From Porphyra umbilicalis (taxonomy: Eukaryota > Rhodophyta > Bangiophyceae > Bangiales > Bangiaceae), in contig KV918815.1 in NCBI GenBank assembly GCA_002049455.2, forward strand, positions 1 through 64,000: DNA of 64,000 nucleotides, given 5' to 3'. Positions within the stretch are counted from its first letter, which is position 1; every line of letters begins with the position of its first letter. Position numbers and translations under genes: made by a program. The notes under the pieces are model-generated. The model was not told the origin of the DNA. It searched no databases and saw nothing but the letters and a program-made list of their open reading frames with translations. Shown here in pieces: positions 22,101 through 30,677 of this stretch.

Positions 22101-24132
22101 CGGCCTAGTCGACGATGACGACGACGCCCACCCGCCCCAGTGGGTGCCCCCCCCCCCCGCCGACGGGTGCTCACCGTCGAGCGGGGGACGCAGCAGGGGG
22201 ACCCGCTGGGGCCCTTTCTCACGCCGCGGCCTGATGCTCGTGCTTTTGCGCCTGGCACGCCTCCACCCCGCGCACGTCATCGACGCATTTCACGATGACG
22301 TGCGCGCGGTGGGGCCCGTGGCTGGGCTCGGCGCGGTGATGGCGTCGGCGGCGCGGGTTGGGGCGCTCGTCGACGCGGAGCTGTCGCCCACCAAGTGCGT
22401 GGCGTGGTCGCCGGGCGCACCCGCGGCGCCACCCGACCTGACCGCCCAGTGGCGGTCGGAGGGGGTGGAGCAGTTTTCGATCCCTGTCGGCAACCGCGAT
22501 TTCGTGGCGGCGCGCGTCACGGCCATGGCGGCCGAGCACGCGGCGGGGGTGGCGGCGATTGTCGCCCTGCCGGAGGAGGAGCTGCAGACCAAGCTGCTCC
22601 TCCTCCGCCTGTGCGCCGGGCCGCGCGTGACGTACGCGCTGCGGTCTCTCCCCCCCGACGCGGGCGCCACGTTGGCCGCCGCCGTCGACGCGGACGTGCA
22701 GCGGACGGTGCTCTCCCTTCTGTGCGACGCGACGGACGGCGCTGGGTGCGCGCGGCGTTGCTCGAGCGCGCCGCGCTGCCCGTCGCATGGGGGGCTGGGC
22801 GTCGGGATCGTTCGCGCGTGGCGGCGGCGGCCGTCGTGGCGTCCTGGGCGGACGCCGCCGTGCACTGCCACCGGGCGGCGGCGCCGGCGTTGGCCGACCT
22901 GGCTGTGCCCTGCGGACACCACCCGGTTGGTCCTGCGGCGCCCGCCGGCGCCCAGGTTGACACCCGGGCGTGGCCGGGCGCCCCTCGGGCGGGCGCTGCG
23001 GCTGCTGCTGGCGCCGCTGGCGCTCCACCGGCGGCCGACGCGACGCCGTCGGGGCGTCGCCCCCCATCCTCCCGGGCCTTCTGGCGGCCGTCGCCGCCCT
23101 GAACGCCGCGTGCGGCGCGGCGCCCGCACCCCCCCAACCGCCCCCGACCTCCTTGCCCCCCCTGCCGACGCCCATATCGCGGCGACCGGCCTACTCCGCG
23201 TCGCGGGGGGGACTCGGCTGAGTTGGGCGCGGCTGCTCGGGGGGGCGCGGGCCCCGTCCCAGCGGGACCTGGCGGGGCCCGTGCACCTTGCCGCGCTGGA
23301 GCGGCTGCGGGCCTCGCTGCCGGACAATGCCGACCTTGCGCGGCTCGCCGCCTGCCACGGGGCGGGCGCGGGCCTGTGGCTGTCGGCGTTGCCGGCACCC
23401 GGCCGCCCTGCCGGCGCCATGGGCGGGCGGGCCATGCGGATGGCTACCCGCCTCTGGCTTGGCGTACCCCCTGTCGCGCGGACAGCGGTGGCGCGCCGGT
23501 GCGCGTGCGGCGCGGCGGTGGACGCGTACGGCGTCCACTTCCTGGCGGCGTGCAGCGCCCCTCGTGCATCTCGAATGCCACGTTTCGCCACAACGCGCTG
23601 GTGGCGCGGACGGCGGACGCGCTGCGCGCGCACCCGCAGTGGCGGGACGTCGTGGTGGAGGCGTCGTCGCGCTTTTCAGTGCTGGCACTGAGACGCTTCG
23701 CCCGGACGTGCGGGCGGTGCGCGTGCAGACCGGGGGGGTGGTATGGGGCGACGTCGCCGTCGCGTCGGTCTTCACCGACAAGGTCGTCGCGGACGTCGTC
23801 GCCCGGCCTTCCTTGGCTGTGGCGGCGGTGGGGCGCGAGGCGCGCAAGGTGCGCAAGTACGCGCCGCGCCTCCCCGCCGCCGACCCGCCCGCTGTCTTCA
23901 CCCCACTGGTGTGGGAGGTGTTTGGCCGCGTGGGCCCCGCGTCCGCGGACTTTTTGCGAACGGCCGTCGGTGGTCCGGGGCGCTCGCGCGCGCTCGCGTC
24001 GCTGCTTACGGACGCGTCGCTATCATTTGGCGCTATAACGCGCGCATGCTTTGTGAGGGATTTTTGAGGTGTGATGCGAGGGGGCGGGCCACTTTGGACG
24101 CCCCAACTGCTTTGGCCCGAGTTTCCGGTTGA
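19185..24132 (+). pseudogene. Non-LTR ORF2, unit 2 (multiple frameshifts)
   Basis: Same domain order as in unit 1. The finger modules lie at about 19560-20460; the first pair is damaged by frame changes, the second and third are readable. The RT carries LLLDYKNAFNLISR (~21860), QQGDPLG (~22193) and AFHDDV (~22283). The long frame 19598-22108 covers fingers through the middle of the RT in one reading. The nuclease-like part, TLRPDVRAV through EARKVRKYAPRL and FTPLVWEVFGRVGP, is continuous here from about 23685 to 24040, which makes this the better copy for that domain. The stop is taken at 24132 by comparison with 15975 in unit 1. Confidence 0.75.
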
Positions 24133-24193
24133 GTGGGGCCTCGGCCTCATTTCGTAGTTAGCGGACATTAGGTCCGGGCCTGATGAGCAGCAA

Positions 24194-24275
24194 CCTATTC
24201 ACACCCCACGAGATGAACCTGGTGAACAGTCTACGATTACCCGCTCGAGGCGGCTCGAAGACGAGTGGCTGTGCC
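24194..24275 (+). mobile_element. Truncated 5' end of a third non-LTR unit
   Basis: The first ~82 bases match the starts of units 1 and 2 (CCTATTCA, then CCCACGAGATGAACCTGGTG, GATTACCCGCTCGAGGCGGC, ending GACGAGTGGCTGTGCC). After 24275 similarity stops abruptly and the Fanzor coding region begins on the opposite strand. This is a junction created by truncation, recombination or insertion. Confidence 0.85.
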
Positions 24276-27200
24276 CCACGGCTGGCGCGGGGCTGGCAGC
24301 AGCCATCTGGCCGACGTTACTCGTCGCCAGGTCACCGCTTGCCGACGCAGCAGCTGCGTCGTGCGCCCCGTCTGCCACCACACCCAGCGCCTCTACCCGC
24401 ACCGTTGGCGCCGCCACTGGCACGGCCGTGGGGGCCGTCCCGGCCTCCGCGACCGCCGGGTCGGTCCGCGACCGGGTGGACGACAGGTCGGCGCCAACGC
24501 TCCCACGACGTGGGTGAACACCGCGTCCACCCGTAGCCGGCCTCGTAGGTACCCGCCTCGATCGCAGCCGCGTGCCGCGTCGCCTGGACTGGGTCTTCCT
24601 GGGGTGGCGCGCGTGACACGGTGTACCCCCGGATGTGGGGGTAGATGCTCCGACCCTGCATGCTCTTGATGGCAATCTTGGACATGTTGCGCGCCGCGTT
24701 GGTGTCTCGCCCGACGTACGTCGCGGGACACGCGACGTTGGTACACAGCTTGACCCCCCACAGCGCCAGCGGGTCGGTCCCAAACGCCCACTTGCCGTGA
24801 GCCGCAATCGCCTGCAGCACCTTTGTCCGCACCGCCTCTGCGTGCTCCTTGGCGCGCTGGGCAGCCGCACCGTCGCGTGGGCCCGACCGACTGCCGGTCG
24901 TCACACCCCGTCGCGCGCGCCGGCCGCCGCGGAGGGGCGAGGCGCGCTTGGCCGCCGACGCCGACGCGCGATGCGCGTAGCTGCTTGCCGCCTTGAGGGG
25001 CGTCAGGTCGACCGGCGAGTCGGGCGACACGTACGTGTTGCACAAGCCGTGACCGCACTCGGCACACGTCTGGCTCGTATTGTGCTCGTCCACGTACACG
25101 AGGTGCACGTGTTTGGCCATGCGCCGCACGAGGTCGACGCTGCCGGCGCGCGGCCGCACCGCCCAATGGCCAGCACCGCCTTGGTGCCGTCCACCGTGCG
25201 CCGCAGGAGCCCACCCGTCAAGCGGCGGGCCAACTTGCCGCGTACCGGTTGCGCTGGATGAGGGCGTGTAGGCGCGCCTTTCGCCGGCCCGACGTCGCGG
25301 CCGCCCCGTACGCCGCCTGATAGGCGTCTGTGTAGGTGCGGGCGATGCGCGCAGTGGCCGCCACCAGCCACGCGCCCCACGAAGCGACTTTGAGGGAGCA
25401 CCCGGCCGTCAGTGACTCGCGCGACACGTCGGGGTTGGTCGCCGCCCACGCCGCCGCCGCTGCCGCCTCGGCGCGCCTCGTCATACCGGCGCCCGTCGCC
25501 TCGCGGTACGCGCCTTTGGAGACGACCAGCGTCGCCCCGCCGGCGGAGCGCGCGCGCGCGGTCCGTGGTCGTGGCCGCCGCCGGAGGGCGGCACACACAC
25601 CCGCAAGCGGTCTGCCGACGGCAGCGGCGTGCCAGGCACACCAGCTGCGGGGGCTCTGTCGGCGCAGCGGCGGCGGCCGCAGCCGCCGCGCGCTTTGCGT
25701 TGCGCGCCGCCGCCGCCCGTTTCGCGGTGCGCGCCGCGCTGTGCCAGACGCGCGCAGCGTGTCGCTGATCCCCGACCGACAGGGCGTGCCACGCCGTCTC
25801 TGCGTTGGCCGCCGCCTCGGCCTTGGCGCCTGCGTCGGCGGCCGCGTCGGTCGACGCCTTGAACAGGGCCGCCTCGCCCATCCACACACACACGTGGTTG
25901 GGGAGGCGCCACGGTTGGACGCCGCCGTCGTTGACCGCGGCGTGTGCGAGCGCGCGCAGGCGCGTCAGCAGCGGCCGCCGGCCGTCGGGGCCGCTCGTCC
26001 CCCGCTTGCGGGCGACCTCTTTCCGCTGGACGGGCGTCAGCCACGCGTCGCCGTATGCGGCTGCGTGTACCGCGGCCGCTTGGGCGGGTCGGGGGGGGGG
26101 GGGGGCAGCGCAGCAGCCGGCTGCGTCGGTGCGTCCTCCAAAGGCGGCACAGACGCCTGTGCCGCCGGTGTGGCCGCCGGCGGGCCCCCACCAGAGCTGT
26201 ACGACTCTGCTTTGGGGGAGATCCCTCCGCCCCGGTCGACGCGCCGAGCGCGCCACGGCCGCGCTTTTTGGTCGTCCCGCACACCGCGTCACCGCCGCCG
26301 ACGGGTAGGCCCGCCGCGGTGGCCTTGGCCGCACGAACAATCTGGGCCACCGTTGCACGCAGCGTGTCGACGGTCGGCAGTACCGACCGCTGCGCCGCAC
26401 GTGGCACTCTGCAGCTGCGGTCGCGGCCATGGCCGCCCGCGCGAGCGCGTCGGCCGCAACCCGCAGCGCCCGATACGCCCGGTACGCGTGCAGGTGCGGT
26501 GCCGGTGAGAGCGCAAACGGCACTGCGCCGGGGCAGTAGGCAGCGACGATGGACGCGACGCCCGGGTCCCACCCGACAAAGACGAGCGCCTTGACAGCGT
26601 CGGGCGCAAACGCCATGCGGTCGAGCTGCGTCCGCACGCTCGCCGTCTCGGTCGGACCCCCCCCCCGCGACCGTCACTGGCCGCCCTGCGGCGCGCCCGC
26701 CGAGCGGCCGCCGTCGACGCGGCAGTGGCGGGGTGTCGTATCGTAAAGTGCACGCCGACGCCGTCCGACACGATGGAGGGGCCAACGAGCGTCGAGGCGC
26801 GGATGATGCCCGCGCGGCGGAGCAGCGCCTGCACGACCAAACCGTCGGCCGTCTGTGGTGGGATTGAACCCCCGTGGACCGCCAGACGCTTGCGGAGCAG
26901 CGCGCCGCTGACACGCGCGTACGCGGTGCACGTAGCGACTCGGCCGGGTGACGTGTCGGCCGCCTCGATGCCGGCGCCGACGCACAGGGCCTGGGCATAG
27001 TGCAGCAACGGGTAGACGTGCAGCGGCCGCTGTCGCAGGGCCAATGTGTCTAGGTGCAGCAGCGAGCGCCGCCGACCGCCGCCATCCGTGTACACGAGGA
27101 CGGTGTCGTAGGCCAGCGCCGCGGCGGCCGCCATGGCAGCCCCATGCGCCGCAGACACTTGCCCGCCGGCCACTTGAACGACGGCGGGCGCGTGCCGTCG

Positions 27201-28336
27201 GCGGCTTGCAGGCCGGCAACGAGGGCCGCAATCAGTGCCGCGCGGGGGTGCCCGTCTGACCCGCCCGGGGTCTGCGGGTAGACCGTGAGGACGATGCACT
27301 TTGCAATGGCCTTGACCGCCGACGTGACGTGCGTCACATAGTGGTTTTCAAAGGACGTTGCGACGGTCGCCCAGCCGCCCGTGTCGGCCGGACTCGGCAG
27401 CAGCGTGCTGCACGGCAGCTGCTCTGGCTCGGTTACGGCCGCCGCCACTGCCGCCGACGCGGCAACAAAGGCGGTGTAATCGCCGTCGCCGGTTGCCGCC
27501 TTGACGTCTGCACGTGGCTTGGCGTGCGCGCGCCGCCCCGAGCAAGAGACACACGCCCGCCGGGGGGCGCCGTCAAACGCGTGGACACCGCGACACGAGA
27601 CGGTCGAGGCGACCTGCTTCCACGCAAGCCCGTGGCTGCCCGTCAGCGACGCCGGCACGGCCGCCATAAACTCGTCGAGCGTGCGTCGGCCGCCGCCACC
27701 ACCACCCGCACCCAACCCGCCGCCACCACCGTCGACGCGCTCGAGCAGGTACCGCATCGTGCCGTCCATGACAATGGAGACGAGGCGCAGATGCTGCGTC
27801 TGCGCCGTTGCCAACTCTGTCAGCGCAGCCGCGCCCGCCGCCGCATTGGTGTCGGCCTCGGCAGACGCCTCGGTCTTGCGATGAGCCGAGGTGGTCGGCG
27901 GGCGTCCGGCTGGCGGCGGGCAGTCTGTGGGCGGCCGCGGGAGCCTCCGCCGCCAAACACCAAAAAACCGGTCGACCGACACGGCCACCGTCGTCGTCAC
28001 CTCCCCCGTCATGCGGTACTGGTCGGCGCACGCCAAGTCGCGGCCGCGGTCCTCATTGTGGTCCGACCAGCCGTGGGCGACGGCACGCAGCGGACACGCT
28101 GCGCTCGCGCGCGTGTGGCCCCGCGCGTGGCACGCACCGCACCTGGTCCGGCCGCTGCCGGCCGCGGCGCCCTTGGCCGCCCGGCGGCCGCCACGCGCGC
28201 CGCGTGCGCAGCCTTGGCGGCTGCGTCGGCTGGACACGTCGCACATAGTGCCCCGTCGCCCCGCAGCCGCCACAGTGGCGTCGACCAGAGCGCTTGCCGC
28301 CGCCGCCGCTCGCCGGCGCGCCCCCTGCGCCGGCAC
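24199..28336 (-). pseudogene. Fanzor (eukaryotic TnpB-like, OMEGA-type RNA-guided nuclease), frame-broken
   Basis: Fanzors are RuvC nucleases related to transposon TnpB and guided by an RNA. On the minus strand I read, in order: a CCHC-like knuckle RCGACHARGHTRASAAC (~28110), FENHYVTHV (~27345), the RuvC-I motif VGWDPGVASI (Asp codon 26566-26568), a long Ala/Arg-rich helical insert, a region ending TVDGTKAVLAIGRW (~25180), the Asp-Glu before the zinc ribbon (YVDEHNTSQTCAECGHG, ~25080), the second half CTNVACPATYVG, and the RuvC-III signature GRDTNAARN (Asp codon 24703-24705). The spacing CxxC - about 120 residues - Cx4C - RDTNAARN is diagnostic of TnpB/Fanzor. Frame changes near 27150, 26660 (C run), 26400, 26100 (G run), 25540, 25230 and 25150 break it. 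The C-terminal tail runs into antisense non-LTR sequence. Open but unrecognised frames extend upstream to about 29293 and may be its N-terminus. At over 1300 codons it is longer than most Fanzors. Confidence 0.8.
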
Positions 28337-29319
28337 CCGCGTCGTCGCCCGGGTGGTCCCCCGCGTCGGGGGTTGCCATGGGGATCAAGCCCTTGGCCGC
28401 GGACAAGACGCTGCTTGCGGCGTGCCGGGCGCGCGCGCGCAGGCGCCGACAGGCGACCACCGCGGCATTGTCGGCACTGTCGCAGCGCCGGCGGCAGCGT
28501 CTGCCGCGCCGCCGTCCCCAGGGACGGCAGCGGGTGGTCGGTGCGGCGGCACGGTCACCGCGTCGACGGCTCGCAGCACTGCGGTCGAGGCCGACTCGGC
28601 GTCGCCCAGCGCTGCCGACGCGTACGACGTGGTGCCCCGCGCGTGCACGGGGTTTGCTGCGAGCAGCTTGCCAGCAGGGTGCTCGCGTCTCGCAAGGGGC
28701 CCACCGGCCCCACGTCGCCGGCCGCCTCGCACGCGGCGGCGGCGGCGGCGACTTCGACCGTCGCGGACCGCACGGCAGACGCGGCACATTGTCGCGCGGC
28801 GTCTACGTGGCCGCCGCCTTGATGGCCGCGTCCCCGCCGGTCGCACCCAGACGCGTGACGGCGTCGTCACGGTCGAGGTCCTTGTCGACGGGTCCGTCGA
28901 CGGGGCCGTCCCCGCCCCCGCCGTCCCCACCGCCGCTCCCACCAGCTGTCTGTGGGGCGGGGTCGGTCACTGGTGCTGACGGGGGGGCACCCCGCCGGGC
29001 ACACGGGGGCCGCTGGGGACACTCGCCGACGGCGCGGGGCGCGCGGGGACGCCCCCCGTTGCTCGTGGGCGGCTGTCAGGGGCACCCCCCCTCACTAGAG
29101 GGAGCAGACCGCCGATGTCGCCGCCATTCCCCGAGGCCCGAGTGTCGTCGCCGGGACCGCCCGCGGCACCGACTCTGGTGGTCGCGGCCACGGCCTGTGC
29201 GCCGCCGCCAGCGGTGCCCCCACCCGCGGGCCCGTGGCCGTCTGCCACACCCCCGTGCGCCATTGCCGCTGCCGGCACCACCGCCACCATCATGGCAGAC
29301 CGCCGCGCCCGGTGGCCGC
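28337..29319 (-). other. Possible N-terminal extension or leader of the Fanzor locus
   Basis: Alanine-, glycine- and serine-rich minus-strand frames, for example SATVEVAAAAAACEAAG and SYASAALGDAESASTAVLRA around 28600-28770, and a frame starting at 29293 (MMVAVVPAAAMAHGG). They are not joined in one frame and I recognise no domain. A second knuckle-like motif, HCGGCGATGHYVR, lies near 28270. The stretch ends exactly at the copia LTR boundary. Confidence 0.3.
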
Positions 29320-29691
29320 TGTGAAGTCGGTGTGGTCAAGTGGGTGCGTTGTTTTACTATGGCAGAGGTCCTGGGCCGTGTCCAGCCACCTAATGTACCC
29401 CAGGCGGCCCCAGGACAGGTCGTCGGGCAGCCCGCTCTCGGAGCACACCCACGTGCCTCAGTTCTCAGTGCGCGCGGGCCGCGGCGCACCTCCCAGAACG
29501 GGGCATGCACCTCCCCACACAGGTCCCCCCCCCCGAGCTCACCCCAGCAGAGAGTGCCCACTACGAGACCAACAAATCAAGTACACACAAGTACAAAACA
29601 TACAACAAGTGCATAGGTAAATACCCAAAACTGAGTCCCAATGCTCAACCGGGTAAGTACAGAAAATGGAATTGCTGAGCCATGCTCAACA
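29320..29691 (-). repeat. 3' LTR of the copia element
   Basis: 372 bp, starting TGTGAAGTCGGTGTGG and ending CATGCTCAACA on the plus strand; pairs with 35017-35388. Confidence 0.93.
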
Positions 29692-29699
29692 CTCCCCCC
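29692..29699 (-). promoter_or_regulatory. Polypurine tract of the copia element
   Basis: Minus strand GGGGGGAG lies directly against the first base of the 3' LTR (TGTTGAGC on the minus strand), the expected place for plus-strand DNA priming. Confidence 0.8.
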
Positions 29700-29794
29700 A
29701 ATTACATTGTGACGGTTCCGGAGTCCGGATGCAAGGTAGCCCGGCTTCCGGCTTACAGCTTGATTTGGCTTCCCGATCGCGCTGCTCGGGCCCG

Positions 29795-30578
29795 GGCTGT
29801 AGCAGTACAGCCCTCCTCGGGAAGCCATATCAGTTTTGGGCTGTACTGATACAGAACCCCCCCTCCCCGACTGGGCCGCAAAACGCGATGTGGGCCAAAA
29901 AACCGCTCACCGCCAAGTCGACAACCGCCGACTCGGACAGCATCAGAGCACCCGCCAGCCGACCGCCAGGCCGCCGCAAGCCGCCCAACCGCCGCAAAGT
30001 CGACGCAAACCGCCGACTTGGTAGAGACGTATGAAGCTGGGCTGTATCAGTACAGCCCTCCCCCCCACTTAAAACAAAAAAAAAACGATGTCCGCCAAGT
30101 CCGCCTCGGTCGACGCGGACAGCATCGGAGAAGCCCTTAGCCGACCGCCTGACCGCCGCAGGCCACCCAGTCGGCGTGAAGGCGACGCAAGCCGCTGCCT
30201 TCGTAGCGATGCAAGGGCCTGGAGCTGTATCAGTACAGCCGTAACGGCTACCGCCCAGCCGAAAATCGAATTGACGCGGTCGTCCAATGTTGATCGGATC
30301 GTCCGACGAAGCGTTCGGTAGACATCGATTCGACCGGCCGCCCCCGACTCGATCGGCGAAACGTCGACTTGATCGACGAATTTCGGCACGAATCGACTCG
30401 GGCTGTATCAGTACAGCCCGCCGACAATCGGATCCCGATTCCGAGGAGGTGTCTTTTTTTTGTTCCGTCCAGATGCACGACCGTCGACCCCTCGACATCA
30501 CCGATCGGCCCATCATCGCTTCCACGTGGCACTGGTCGACGCCAAGGGAAGCAGGAGAAAGACTGTACTGATACAGCC
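29795..30578 (-). repeat. Palindrome-headed repeat tract between pol and 3' LTR
   Basis: Six copies of an 18-bp imperfect palindrome, GGCTGTA-TCAG-TACAGCC or its inverse, at 29795, 29839, 30040, 30223, 30401 and 30561. Arms GGCTGTA/TACAGCC are self-complementary; only the 4-base loop shows orientation. Between copies, longer segments also resemble each other, for example CGACCGCC...GCCGC around 29950 and 30140, giving a degenerate repeat of about 160-200 bp. No coding frame is supported. Confidence 0.8.
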
Positions 30579-30677
30579 CAGCCCCCGACTTCGCCGTAAA
30601 CCGCCCAATCGACCCGAAGCCGTTCCGGGCCGCCGACACCGCCACTCCGCCGCCAACCGCCGCCCCCCCGAGGGGGT

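Larger units (their letters stand above)
16037..24193 (+). mobile_element. Non-LTR retrotransposon, tandem unit 2 (about 8.16 kb)
   Basis: Second head-to-tail copy, in the same orientation as unit 1 and joined directly to it. The first ~370 bp and the last ~1.3 kb are nearly identical to unit 1, while the end of ORF1 (about 18330-19030) is much more diverged, with numerous indels. It ends with the same 3' sequence, followed at 24194 by a third CCTATTCA start. Confidence 0.85.
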
